From: Metridium senile
Taxonomy: Eukaryota; Cnidaria; Anthozoa; Actiniaria; Metridiidae
Assembly (NCBI GenBank): GCA_949775045.1
Contig: OX459100.1
Location: 716,501-780,500, forward strand
Reading direction: 5' to 3'
DNA: 64,000 nt
The translations under genes were made by a program, and so were the position numbers. The notes beneath the pieces were generated by a model. It was not told where the DNA came from and did not search any database. It worked only from the letters and a program-made list of their open reading frames with translations. Of this stretch, positions 24,301-34,873 are shown piece after piece; position 1 is the first letter of the stretch; each line of letters opens with the position of its first letter.

Positions 24301-27300
24301 GGTTCGTTCGTATTTGTACTTATTAGGATAAAGCCTACCTACTCTTATACAAGAGAAGCAACGAAACCAATCGTTGTGTTGCAGATATCGAAGGTGACTT
24401 GATATGAGATATAACATGAAATGTAACATCAGGTCGTAATTAGAAATTTCGAAATTTTTTTTTTTTTGGAATTGAGGTTCTTCTATGGAAGAGGTCATAC
24501 AGGTAGAAAATGTAAGTGTACATACAAAAAATGTAAAAGTTAAGGCTTCTTTCGCTTTTCGACGTGAGTTTCTGACATTGTTTTTAATCAGATGAACAAC
24601 ACAAGCGAGAAAAATGTACCTGACAATGATTCAAAAGAGACGAAGAGTGGTAAGTGGCAAAGAACTCATAAATCTTAAATACTTTGAAAGCTCAATATAA
24701 ATTTATTTTAGGAGACAGCAATCTTGCGAAACCAAACATTCAAGTACTTCAAATAAGCGAAAAACAAGTGAAAATGGTAAGAGTTTGTGGCATTTGAGAG
24801 TATGTTATAAAACAAATCCTTCGACCTTTGTGTTAAATATACTTATTTCAAGATACTAATATTTTTTTCCCATGGATACTATCCAAGACAAATGAGAAGA
24901 TCGCATCATACGAAACTGATCAAGTTAGTAAATTTGATGGCTCGCACATAAGAAACGGCATGGTTGCGGATGATATGAGGAAACTCATTGAGTGGGATGG
25001 ACATTTGAATGGTTTGGTAAGTGCCTAGTCGTTTTTTTTTTTTTTTCAAACGGAACGTCCATTTGCTCAATGCCACTTCTGAGTTTGTGCATGACGGCTC
25101 CTCATTTGTTTACCCAACAGGTAGTCAACGAATATATTCGAATTGTTGTAGAGGCCGTTAACCGTTCAAAGGTATCGTACACTACACTATGAAGCAGATT
25201 TCTTATGCATGCGGACAGGACACTGCACGCGCATGTACGGCTTACAGTTATGGTGTGTTTGCAATTTTTGATTATATGCACCACGGCATTGATGCGGCCA
25301 CAGGAGGACGTGGTCATTGTCATGACCATACGAATCTACTCATAACACAGCATCTTGATAATATCAAGCCATAAGGCCATTTGTTTTATACACAGAGAGC
25401 TGGCAAGATTGGTTTTCTGTCCAGTTATGACTTCTCAAAGTTGAGGAGAGGACAGGTGGTTTCTTACAGTACCGAAGATTTTCTCGAAGCTTTAAATGTA
25501 AGTTGATACGTCCTTCTGAACAATGCATGCCATTTGTACTTTGTGAGAAATGGCTAATATTAAGTAATCGTATTCCAAATATCTGTTTTTTATTTATGTA
25601 CAGAACGATTTAACCCGCCAAGATAAAGTTCTTGTCCCCGTACATGTTGAGCTTGAAGGCAACCAAGACCATTGGTGCCTTCTGGTAAATACTCTTTATG
25701 GTGTAATTGTCCGGGAAGTAGGGTGCCTATGGATAGGTTTCGGTATACAGCGATTCGGATAATGTATTCATGATCAGAACACAGCATGCGCAGTCTCCAT
25801 CTTTGTATTTAACAATTATTTAATGAAGGCAAAGTGATTATCGTCGAATATTTAACGAAACCGCGAGTCTTCGAGCAAATATTCGCCGATAATCACGGAG
25901 CCTGAGGTACAAGTGAATTTAAATAAATAACGACGAAAAAAAGTTTTTTTTAATTTCAAAATAAAAATGGTAATGCTTTGGTAAAGCGCCGGTCGGTTTT
26001 GAGCAACCAAAACAATGGCGGAAAAAATCCCGATTTTCGGATTCGTGGACCATGAGGGCGAGAGGTGTAATTGTTTTAGTATAAACCAACAAGTATTTCA
26101 AACCTTGCCATATTATGAAAGAAAAATACCATTTAACGGCTGAAAATAGAATAATTTCAGTGTTAAAACTACTATATATATTTTTGAACTGGCTTTAACA
26201 ATCCAACTGAAGATTCGTGTGATGGCGTCAGTAGCGCGAACTCTTCAAGAAAATTTCAACGACAAAATGTTTTTCTAGTTTTTCTAGTTTGTCGCGTATT
26301 ATTTAACTTTTTTTAACTTTGCCGCGTATTGTGTATATTTGGGGATAGCATTTCCTTTCATTTCAACGATTTCTTCGTCCGTGACTTCTGCACCATTTTC
26401 AAAAAAAATGTTATAGTCTTCTTTTTTAAGCCCTTTTTAAACTTCATTTCTTGCAGTTGATGGACATTGAAAAGAAGTCTTTGTTTTACTTTGATACCCT
26501 TGGTAAGGAAATTGGGTTTGAAAAGACCATAACAACCATCAAGTAAGAACTCGTTATGTGAATACTGGATGTTGTGGTGTGTCCAGGTTTTAATGTTTCT
26601 TTCTTTCTTAGGCAAACGTTATCTACGTACATCATGGACTTCGACATGGTTAATTGGACAGAGCACTCAATTAAGGTACATGCCATACTAATATAAAAAT
26701 ATAATGATAATGATAATGTATTTATATAGCGCACTTTCTATGTGTATATATTCAAATGCGCTTTACACATTGTAGTTAGCTGTTAGTAGTTAGTATATAT
26801 TAGTGTAAGTGTAGGCCTTTCACTGAGGATGGTCGTGACCTGCGTCCTCAGTCGTTCTTTTACGTCCCCCCGATTAATGGTTAGTGTGTGAGTGGCGAGA
26901 CGGGACCTCCGATTTAACGTCCTTATCCGAGAGGACGCGAAGCCTAACAATTATAAACCGAAATAAATACAAAGTTATAACATTCTCCTCAACTCTCCCC
27001 TGAGTGATGGTCCGGCTGGGGTTTGAACCCCCGACCTCCCGGTTAACAGGCCGTGCTCTCCCAACTGAGCTAACCCGTTAATCGGTTATAACTTTTTTTT
27101 TTATATAACTTTTTGTGGAGTTTCCAAAACATCAGTGAATTATTAAAGTTGGATATTGTTTTTGCAGGATGATCCCCGTTTTCCTGTGCAAACCAACTGC
27201 ACTGACTGCGGAGTTTTTATCGGTTTGGTAAATAATTACTCATTTTTCACATTTGGCATCATTTAACATGCATGCATTGCAAATGTCCGTGCGCGGACCA

Positions 27301-28951
27301 ATCAAATGTATTTTTTATATTGCAGTATGCAGTTTGTATATTTCTAAAAGACGCAATTCCTTTCAGTCAAGTAAGTGATATATTTTATCATGAAATGTCT
27401 TGTGCTCTAACAATTTTTATCTACTGTAATTTTTGTTTTTTTATACTCTAATCATAGACTGACCTCCCAAATCTGAGAAAGCAGATGGCGTTCGAGATTC
27501 TTAGAGGGAGATTAATGTAAGTAGACTACGATTTACTTATCTATTACATTTGATACAAAACTGTATCCTTATTTCAACAAATGTAGGGATGCCCTTGAGT
27601 CACAACTCGGCCAAATGTTTCAGCCAGTTCAAACGAGGCCTAAACGAAATATCAAGGTAAAGGAACAAAGGAAATTACTGATATCGATTGCTTTCTAAAA
27701 ATAATTTAAAACGTAATTTGTTTCACAGAATGAATATAATACTAAAACTATTTTATAACACTGGGCTTTCTTCTTGTTCAGCGAAAGTATAAGTCTTCTG
27801 AGTACGACCTGTCATACCGCCTATCAAGAAAGCAAAAAGAATCGGGGGTACGTAAATTTTTGCTGCCTCATGGGTATTTAATAAAGTGTGCAAGCCTTTG
27901 TTTTCGTCATCAAAGATTTTTCATATAATTGTCATTATAGGAAACCAGTGATCTACCAAAGTCAGAGCAGGAAGAGACTGCACATGTACAGTTACACAGC
28001 GAGGATGACAGTAATGAAGGTAATCGTTTAAGAACAATTGAATTATACTAGTATTAAGCTAGACTTAAATTAGTAGCAATTTCTACTCTTCCATTGTCTC
28101 AAACAGAGCCATTAGAAGACCATGGTCATCTACAAAAGTCGACGGTGCAAGAAGAGACAGCACAGTTAGACAGCGAAGAGGACAGTAATGGAGGTAATCA
28201 TTTAAAAAAACTTGAGTTACACTATTACTAGGACTTCAATTAGTAGCAATTTATACTCTTCCATTGTCTCAAACAGAGCCATTAGAAGGTCATCTACAAA
28301 ATTCGGTGCAAGAAGAGACAGCACAGTTGGACAGCGAAGAGGACAGTGATGAAGGTAATCATTTAAGAAATTGTATTGAAAAGTATACTTACACTCTAAG
28401 TAGCAATTCATAATATCTCCTTGTCTCAAACAGAGCAATTAAATGAGGAAGACCGAACATTTGTAAAAGAAAAGAGAAGTTATCTGGAGTCATTGTTGTC
28501 CCTTGGAAAAGAAAGCAGCTTGATACAAAACGAAAGAATGACAGCTTTCAAAATCCTTTCAAAAAGTTACTTCAAGGAACTAAATCATACAGAGTTCTCG
28601 ATTCTTGTCAAGCATTTTGGTGCTTCAAAACTACTAGCATTCCAGAACGAGCTCCTCCGTACCTTCGAAGAGGAAGTACCAAAAGTTGAGTTGACTGAGA
28701 TCGAACTTGTAACCGGTTTTAGAAGAAAACGCCTCCGAATAAGTAGTGACAACATTGCTTATTTTCTTCTGCCAGAACTCATGGTACAATATGAGATAGA
28801 CATGAACAATTTAAGCTACGCTGACGCGATGGAAACATTATTCAAAAGGAAAGGCCACACTGTTTTCTTTGCTGCCATAAATGAGGAAACAAAAACAGAA
28901 ACAAAAATTTCGCGACGCAAACCAAAGTACCCTAGACGTCTAAAAAAATGA
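15394..28951 (+). CDS. Zinc-finger/SWIM HMGXB3-KDZ-like protein with USP and ULP1 protease domains
   Basis: About 35 exons, ~1,900 codons. Exons (approximate): 15394-15598, 18045-19316, 19413-19552, 19760-19967, 20156-20263, 20449-20654, 20772-20919, 21032-21866, 21995-22115, 22200-22306, 22456-22548, 22688-22737, 22832-22950, 23035-23172, 23397-23481, 23612-23680, 23784-23817, 23977-24071, 24592-24649, 24712-24776, 24888-25016, 25121-25171, 25396-25497, 25604-25684, 26457-26542, 26612-26675, 27168-27227, 27326-27370, 27458-27516, 27587-27656, 27782-27847, 27941-28019, 28107-28192, 28277-28354, 28434-28951. The first exons give paired Cys/His fingers (HWHCCYC) and a SWIM finger CxCx6CxH at 18915-18951. 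Exons to 21866 carry CYKCGHHPP, WGASGGWASG, RGESPRDYADIL and DRFHERN blocks like HMGXB3 and related transposon proteins. Then come USP and ULP1 domains and an acidic tail. Three one-base frame mismatches (near 21275, at the 22548/22688 join and at the 23481/23612 join) mean decay or assembly indels. Confidence 0.65.
16080..16492. mobile_element. MITE with CAGGGTGGGGAAGAG ends and TTAGAA duplication
   Basis: Terminal inverted repeat CAGGGTGGGGAAGAG at 16080 and its inverse ending at 16492, flanked by direct repeats TTAGAA at 16074-16079 and 16493-16498. The interior repeats CACGAATCACG and TTTCACG in both orientations. It sits in intron 1 of the large gene, so it jumped into the transposon after the latter existed. 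Confidence 0.85.
21995..24071 (+). other. USP (C19) deubiquitinase domain inside the large gene
   Basis: Spread over about ten exons. The cysteine box reads NIAQSCWFGALVSCL with the catalytic Cys codon at 22055-22057. The QQDAHEALTLIL block at 22488-22536 is the usual USP helix motif (QQDAxEF). A Cys4-type finger follows from ACLIC (22688-22737) to ECASCKK (23035). The LLLLHVKRF strand is at 23101-23130. The histidine box reads SGHYTALVKRENTW and is split by the intron between 23817 and 23977 (His codon 23814-23816), with VDD following. All three core elements of a USP fold are present, so the intact ancestor was probably an active ubiquitin protease. Confidence 0.85.
24888..27656 (+). other. 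ULP1 (C48) SUMO-protease-like domain inside the large gene
   Basis: The catalytic set is complete. The exon at 25604 gives QDHWCLL (His codon 25670-25672), the next gives LMDIEKKSLFYFDTL (Asp 26463-26465), and 27168-27227 gives PVQTNCTDCGVFIGL (Gln 27189-27191, Cys 27207-27209). The upstream WDGHLNGLVVNEYI segment matches the substrate-facing start of the fold. Every exon join in this stretch keeps frame, unlike the USP and transposase-like parts. ULP1 domains are often found fused to transposases in plant and animal elements. Confidence 0.87.
26700..27088 (-). mobile_element. tRNA-derived SINE, minus orientation, in an intron of the large gene
   Basis: The head lies at the right. On the minus strand it reads GTTAGCTCAGTTGGGAGAGC (A-box), an Asn-like GTT anticodon loop and GGGGTTCAAACCCC (B-box). 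The body then runs to a tail with the TTTATATAGCGCACTTTCTA block and TCATTATCATTA repeats near 26703. The body and tail show it is a SINE and not a working tRNA gene. Confidence 0.75.
27941..28354 (+). repeat. Tandemly duplicated acidic exons
   Basis: Three consecutive short exons (27941-28019, 28107-28192, 28277-28354) encode near-copies of QEETAQLDSEEDS, and their flanking introns share TTCCATTGTCTCAAACAG before the exon and GGTAATC after it. The repeat period is about 170 bases. All introns are phase 1, so copies can be added without breaking frame. Confidence 0.85.
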
Positions 28952-28979
28952 GATCAAAACTAAATGATAAGTTGAACAG

Positions 28980-29160
28980 TTAGAGTACAAACATTAAAAA
29001 TGTGCAACATAAATACCACTAAATACTGCTAAATTATGCTAATTCTATTGTTCTCTATTGTTTAATCAACACTATTTAGTGGTAAATAGTGCAAAGTATT
29101 GCACACTTTTAGTGTTTGTACTCTATCAACAACAAATTTGTCAATTGTGTAAATAAATAG
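28980..29160. terminator. 3' UTR with imperfect inverted repeat and AATAAA signal
   Basis: Just after the stop at 28951. GAGTACAAACATTAAAAATG (28983 on) pairs with its imperfect inverse ending near 29133, and an AATAAA lies at about 29152. These could give a 3' hairpin and polyadenylation of the large gene's mRNA. Confidence 0.45.
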
Positions 29161-29194
29161 ATATCATTTTACTCAAATAAATTCAAATAGTACA

Positions 29195-30955
29195 CAACAT
29201 TTCCCACGTGATACATGACGTCACGACCTATGAGGTCAGCAAAGTAATGCAAAGTGTGTTTGTCCAGGTTTGATCAATATCAAAACAAATTCACGAAGAG
29301 TTATACAATATTTCCCCACGGGTCACGTGATACATGACGTCACGACCCATGATTGACAGGGCAGGTCAACAAATTCATGCAAAGTGTGTTTGTCCAGATC
29401 CGATCAATATCGAACAAATTCACGAAGAGTTATACAGTATTTTCCCACGGGTCACGTGATACATGACGTCATGACCCATGAAGTACATGGTTTGAATCTT
29501 CCGTTGAGAGTGCTCGATACGATGAAGTAGAGCAAAATATATGTGAGGGTTGGAGTAAATATGAATTCGTAGTTGTATTTACTCCAACCCTCACACACAT
29601 ATTATATATATTATTTTCGTGAAAACAAATACTACTTAATAAACACTAGGATAACATAAATTACCGCACCTCGATAGAACAATAGCACTATTGCAAATAC
29701 ATAACAATACTCTAATTATAAACCACAACAATAGATTACACTACAATTATAGCGCCTCAGGTATATATAGATTAAAGTAAAGGATTATTATTCATTAAAG
29801 TCTGTCTGAAGATCGCGTAAGGGTGAAACTCCGAGTAACAAAAAAAGTGATGTCTTGTCGTTAATCTACCTACAATCTATAACGCTCTACATTTTTAATG
29901 TATTGAGCACTTTACCGTTAGAATAGACACATCCAGATATATATATATCTTTCACATTTTTATTAAGTAGCTATCCATTTCATAAATTCATGTAAATAGT
30001 ACGTAATTCAGCCAGTGGCTGCAATGTCTTATTTTAATAAACTATCTATCTCCGAAGTGTGTTTGTCCAGGTTTGATCAATATCCAACGAATTATCGAGG
30101 AGATATACAGTATTTTCCCACGGGTCACGTGATACATGACGTCATGACCCATGATTGACAGGGCAAGTCAACAAAGTCATGCAAAGTGTGTTTGTCCAGG
30201 TTTGATCAATATCTAACGAATTATCGAGGAGATATACAGTATTTTCCCACGGGTCACGTGATACATGACGTCATGACCCATGATTGACAGGGCAAGTCAA
30301 CAAAGTCATGCAAGGGGTGTTTGTCCAGGTTTGATCAATATCTAACGAATTATCGAGGAGATATACAGTATTTTCCCACGGGTCACGTGATACATGATGT
30401 CATGACCCATGATTGACAGGGCAAGTCAACAAAGTCATGCAAAGTGTGTTTGTCCAGGTTTGATCAATATCTAACGAATTATCGAGGAGATATACAGTAT
30501 TTTCCCACGGGTCACGTGATACATGACGTCATGACCCATGATTGACAGGGCAAGTCAACAAAGTCATGCAAGGGGTGTTTGTCCAGGTTTGATCAATATC
30601 CAACGAATTATCGAGGAGATATACAGTATTTTCCCACGGGTCACGTGATACATGACGTCATGACCCATGATTGACAGGGCAAGTCAACAAAGTCATGCAA
30701 GGGGTGTTTGTCCAGGTTTGATCAATATTCAACGAATTATCGAGGAGATATACAGTATTTTCCCACGGGTCACGTGATACATGACGTCATGACCCATGAT
30801 TGACAGGGCAAGTCAACAAAGTCATGCAAAGTGTGTTTGTCCAGGTTTGATCAATATCTAACGAATTATCGAGGAGATATACAGTATTTTCCCACGGGTC
30901 ACGTGATACATGACGTCATGACCCATGATTGACAGGGACGGGCTAGTCAACAAAG
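29195..30955 (-). repeat. Right array of 129-bp satellite units, interrupted
   Basis: Inverted copies of the left array. About two and a half diverged units occupy 29195-29490 and about seven highly similar units occupy 30050-30955, again with a 129-base period (for example 30156 to 30285). TCACGTGA and TGACGTCA recur in most units. The outer block is far more homogeneous than the left arm, suggesting recent expansion. Confidence 0.93.
29491..30049. other. Unrelated insert splitting the right satellite array
   Basis: This segment has no satellite unit. It opens with a perfect 19-base hairpin, GTGAGGGTTGGAGTAAATA at 29543-29561 pairing with 29576-29594 around a 14-base loop, and continues as AT-rich DNA without a gene. 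It may be a small mobile element or leftover internal sequence. Confidence 0.5.
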
Positions 30956-30984
30956 TCATATAAAAGGTAAACAAAGTTGAGCTA

Positions 30985-31105
30985 AGCATGTCCGTTCACT
31001 TGGTTCATGTCATGGTACCTTGGTTCATGTCATGGTACCTTGGTTCATGCCATGGTACCTTGGTTCATGCCACGGTACGTTCACGCTATGGTCCAAAACG
31101 TTTTA
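30985..31105 (-). repeat. Right terminal inverted repeat of the transposon
   Basis: From GTCCGTTCACTTGGTTCATG through four or five CATGGTACCTTGGTT units to CTATGGTCCAAAACGTTTTA at 31086-31105. It is the inverse of the left end. The minisatellite is much shorter here than on the left. Confidence 0.85.
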
Positions 31106-31570
31106 ACCTTAGAAGCCTTGGTGAGACGCCTGATAAATAAATAAAAAGATCATGCATTTTTATTAGGGAATATTTTTAAATTCGACTGATTATTCTAGAT
31201 TGGACTTAAAAAGAATATATCTTTTTTGAAAATACACAAAAAGTGTTAAATAAAATCATGACAACCACTGCAAATAAACAACTACATATTTTATTCTACA
31301 TCCGTTTATTAAAACGGAGAAGATGTAAGAATTGTATTTTAAATATGGAAAATATTTTGAATTCATAAGACATAATCATCAGTAAGCCAAAATTTTAATT
31401 AGTAAAGTGAAAAATACATCAGAAAAACAATGATGAAAAGTGTTTCGAAAGTACAGTGTAAAAATAAAAGCGATCTGTTTATACTAAAAGTGCAAGCTTC
31501 CATTTTCGCAGATTTATTTATTTTTTCTTCTAAAACAGAATCGTAAATTGAAAATAAATTTATAATCTTA
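31106..31570. other. No gene recognised between transposon and retroelement
   Basis: AT-rich DNA without a credible frame. It was presumably part of the region upstream of the macro/Deltex genes before the insertions. Confidence 0.5.
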
Positions 31571-32103
31571 TAGTGTATTATTCTGTCTCAGTCATTGTTA
31601 TTAATAAGATATGGGAACGCAACTCCGACCGGAGCCTTCTCCGGCACGAAGTAGCGGGGGGCAAAATAGTCTGCCCCTGCACCCCGGCTGAACTCTGGGC
31701 GGGAGGGTGGGCGCGATGTCCACTTCGGTCTTCGACTGATTGACCAAGTAATGCATGCAAGGCGTCGTTTTAATTTATACCCACCCCGAACCAATCAGAG
31801 TCGTTTATTTTCCCGCCAGAGACCATTTCTTCGTGGGAATGTGTTATAAATAACATTCCTTCAACATAATATACATATTCAATGACTTTGCATAGTGTAT
31901 TATTCTGTCTCAGTCATTGTTATTAATAAGATATGGGAACGCAACTCCTCCCTTCGTTCTCTCACCCTTAGGACGCAAAGACATGACTAATCCTCAATGA
32001 ACACAATACTTATTTATTTATTTATCACTTGAATTATATCGTAATCACCCTTGTTCTTCCCAATCCTTATACATCAAAATCCCCGTAAATCAAACCAGCC
32101 TAG

Positions 32104-32500
32104 CTAAGGAAATGCCCTTGCAAAACCCTTTAACTGGTCCATAAATCTATATCCAAAACCCACACTACTGTCCAAGTTAGCCAGTTTGGCTGTCGGTCCT
32201 GCAGGATTAACCACTTGTCCTACCTTTATATAATGCAATGCTGTCTTACTACTTTTCCAGCCCACATGGTCCTTAATTACACCAACTAATGCCATTGAAA
32301 TGGCTGCTCCGCTCCTAAAGCCATGCAGGGTGAATTTGTTCATTAGATAGAGAACCCTTTATATCTGTCACGTAAGCATTTAACCTAGCCTGCGCTGCCA
32401 GTGGTTCAAGCGCTCTTGTGGTTATCAAACCCTCCTTCGATAACGCAAAGTACCCCGTCAAAACATCCACTGACAAAGATCTACAAATGTTGAAATATAA
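32104..32500 (-). pseudogene. Tyrosine recombinase C-terminal fragment
   Basis: The frame 32343-32104 reads FTLHGFRSGAAISMAL followed by DHVGWKSSKTALHYIKVG, giving the second Arg, the His/Trp position and the Tyr nucleophile of the R-H-R-Y tetrad as found in Ngaro/DIRS/Crypton recombinases. Upstream, 32500-32345 continues the same protein in another frame (LITTRALEPLAAQARLNAYV), so there is at least one frame break near 32345. It would integrate the element's cDNA if whole. Confidence 0.8.
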
Positions 32501-33118
32501 ATCTAAACCGCGTGAACTGGGTATACAATACTGTTTGAGCCCATCTTAAGTGCAAAAACATTTGAGTTGCCAATCAAACAGAAGGGTGGAAAACATATGG
32601 ATTACACAGGTCCAGGCATTCGATCTTGAAGGCACAACTACGTAGACAACTCAGGAACGTTACCCTTAGACAGTATATCCTCTACGGGCAAGAAGGTAGC
32701 ACCTCCCCCTGGACAGGGATCCCATCCATAGATAACATATGGTCAAAGTTACGATCAGCAAACTCCCATTGAGTAATCATAAACCTGGGGCAAACCTCTA
32801 CTCGACGTCGTTTGCTCTATATAATGGAACAAAGAAAAACTAATCACTATCACTAATCCCGTGATAAAACACTGAAATGCCCCCCAAAAGGATGGGATCC
32901 CTGACCAGGAGGGAGTAACTACCACGCCCACGTGAAAGCGGAACGCAACACAAGCAGCCCAGATGAGAGGCGAGCCTATGCGAGTTACTCTCCCTAATCC
33001 AGGACGAAAAAAGTTATCAACCCGAAGATAAAACAAATAAAATAACAACCGAAAGAAGTTAATTTAATAACATTCAAACAATTCAGCTAGAAGCAAACCA
33101 TTCATTGATTTCAATTTT

Positions 33119-33424
33119 TTACAAATCCGATGAAATAAGACAGTCTATCGGCGAGGGCCCTGTCCCCTTGCTTGCCCTCTTCCTTGCTCCCCTCTCATGC
33201 GAGCATAACAGTTCCTCTGGTAATGGCCAAAACCATTGCAATAATAGCATTAAGCTTGAACTCTGATATGGCTTCAATCTTATCATTCCCCGCGATGAGT
33301 CACGATCCCTTTTAGCCAGAGTTGCCTTGTCAACCTGTGACAACCTCTTGAAGACCTCCTCTTGGTCTTTATTCCCAAGCAAACCCGCTATAAAATACTT
33401 GAACTGTTCGTCAGGGACGGTCAT
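33119..33424 (-). pseudogene. Gag-like fragment with CCHC zinc knuckle
   Basis: The 33424-33119 frame starts TVPDEQFKYFIAGLLGNKD. In a neighbouring frame the revcomp of about 33245-33195 reads CYYCNGFGHYQRNC, a C-x2-C-x4-H-x4-C knuckle of the nucleocapsid type, then an Arg/Gly-rich tail. The frame must shift between the two, so the copy is broken. Confidence 0.6.
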
Positions 33425-33444
33425 TTTCTCTCTGATAAACGTTA

Positions 33445-34255
33445 GTCACGCTCACGGACTCTTTCAATTATACTTTCCAACAAAAAACAAAAACCCATAA
33501 ACTACAGTCACGTTCACGGACTCCTTTATTTATGCTTTTAAACAAACCCGTAAGCATTTCGCTTTACATACCATAAACTATACAGTCACGCTCACGGACT
33601 ACTTCAATGATACTTTCCAACAAAAACCGTAAGCATTTTACTTTACAGACCATAAACCACAGTCACGTTCACGTTCACGGACTACTTCCTTTATACTTTT
33701 AGACAAGCACCATAATCATTTCGCTTTACATACCATAAACTACAGTCACGTTCACGGACTACTTCATTTATACTTTTAGACAAGCACCATAATCATTTCG
33801 CTTTAAATACCATAAACTACAGTCACGTTCACGGACTACTTCATTTATACTTTTAGACAAGCACCATAATCATTTCGCTTTACATACCATAAACTACAGT
33901 CACGTTCACGGACTACTTCATTTATACTTTAAAACAAGCACCATAATCATTTCGCTTTACAGACCATAAACCACAGTCACGTTCACGGACTACTTCATTT
34001 ATACTTTTAAACAAGCACCATAATCATTTCGCTTTACATACCATAAACTACAGTCACGTTCACGGACTACTTCATTTATATACTTTCAAACAAACACCAT
34101 AATCATTTCGCTTTGTACAAATCATTAACTACAGTCACGTTCACGGACTCCTTTATTTTTACTTTCGACAAACAAACCCGTAAGCATTTTACTTTAAACT
34201 CCATAAAACTGCAGTCACGTTCACGGACTCTTCCCTTTAGACTTTTAAACAAAAA
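33445..34255 (-). repeat. ~76-bp tandem repeat inside the retroelement
   Basis: About ten copies of a unit containing ACAGTCACGTTCACGGACT and CATAATCATTTCGCTTTACA. They lie between the gag-like start and the knuckle region and interrupt the coding frame, so they expanded after or during decay. Confidence 0.9.
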
Positions 34256-34321
34256 ACACAACCGCGAAAAAAAACAATTATCCTAAACTAAGCATCAAAT
34301 GAAAGATCACTTCGTCTAAAC

Positions 34322-34462
34322 TTACTTCGGGTCGAGCCTCAGCATGCTCGCCTCAACCTCTGGAGGAATCACTGCAGGATTTTGAGCTTGAACTGGCGGA
34401 TTCGCATTAACTAAAGCTTCAACAGCGCCAGGATCCGGCAAAGGAACTTGGTTATCATCCAT
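34322..34462 (-). pseudogene. N-terminal start of the YR retroelement gag
   Basis: ATG at 34462 opens MDDNQVPLPDPGAVEAL and a proline-rich stretch, then ends at a stop at 34322. It lies directly inside the A repeat, where ORF1 of Ngaro-like elements starts. The 76-bp repeat array separates it from the rest of gag. Confidence 0.5.
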
Positions 34463-34823
34463 CTCAAAAACGTTCAGCCGGGGTGCAGAAAACAACACTT
34501 GAGCGATGTCCACTTCGGTCTTCGACTGATTGACCAAGTAATGCATGCAAGGCGTCGTTTTAATTTATACCCACCCCGAACCAATCAGAGTCGTTTATTT
34601 TCCCGCCAGAGACCATTTCTTCGTGGGAATGTGTTATAAATAACATTCCTTCAACATAATATACATATTCAATGACTTTGCATAGTTTGACTGAATATAA
34701 ATCAAAATCAATTGTTTTGCAAACTCATTGTTACAAATAAAGATTACATCACCACGTTTCCGCGCATCAGGGGATTCCCCCGAGTTGGTTGGTGACACAA
34801 TTTGCATTTCCGTGACTTCTCAG

Positions 34824-34832
34824 CATATAAAT
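34824..34832 (+). promoter_or_regulatory. Candidate TATA box of the first macro/RING-DTC gene
   Basis: CATATAAAT about 45 bases before the ATG at 34874. It sits in the short unique stretch left between the YR retroelement (ends 34686) and the gene. Confidence 0.35.
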
Positions 34833-34873
34833 CTGTTCTTTGTACACCAGTTTTATTCCGCTATCTGTACAAG

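Larger units (their letters stand above)
12209..31105. mobile_element. ~18.9-kb DNA transposon with inverted satellite-rich arms and a USP/ULP1-bearing gene
   Basis: The left end (from 12209) and the right end (back from 31105) match as inverted repeats for about 45 bases: TAAAACGTTTTGGACCATAG, one mismatch region (GTGTG against GCGTG), then a continuing block into CATGAACCAAGGTACC units. Each arm then has the same minisatellite and the same 129-bp satellite in inverted orientation. All coding sequence between the arms belongs to one gene on the plus strand. This arm-gene-arm layout is that of a cut-and-paste transposon. Known KDZ/Zisupton-like elements also carry transposases with SWIM or cysteine-cluster fingers. 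The terminal AAAACGTTTT is its own reverse complement, so it could be the end of the inverted repeat or a duplicated target. Confidence 0.7.
31571..34686 (-). mobile_element. Tyrosine-recombinase retroelement (Ngaro/PAT/DIRS type) with split direct repeats
   Basis: Repeat A (184 bases) occurs at 34503-34686 and, seemingly identical, at 31713-31896. Repeat B (56 bases) occurs at 31893-31948 and 31571-31626. Read on the minus strand the order is A, coding region, B, A, B: the split direct repeat layout of Ngaro/PAT-like elements. Coding remains are a gag-like start (34462 down), a CCHC knuckle (near 33230) and a tyrosine recombinase C-terminus (32343-32104). No reverse transcriptase is recognisable, so this is an internally deleted copy. 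Identical A repeats suggest a recent insertion. Confidence 0.8.

Noticed and set aside
27010..27085. A tRNA-Asn-like gene on the minus strand
   Set aside because: The tRNA-like head continues into a SINE body and tail, and is better explained as a retroposon.
32755..33048. A 97-codon membrane-like frame on the minus strand
   Set aside because: Lies in the decayed interior of the YR retroelement and shows no reverse transcriptase or other domain.
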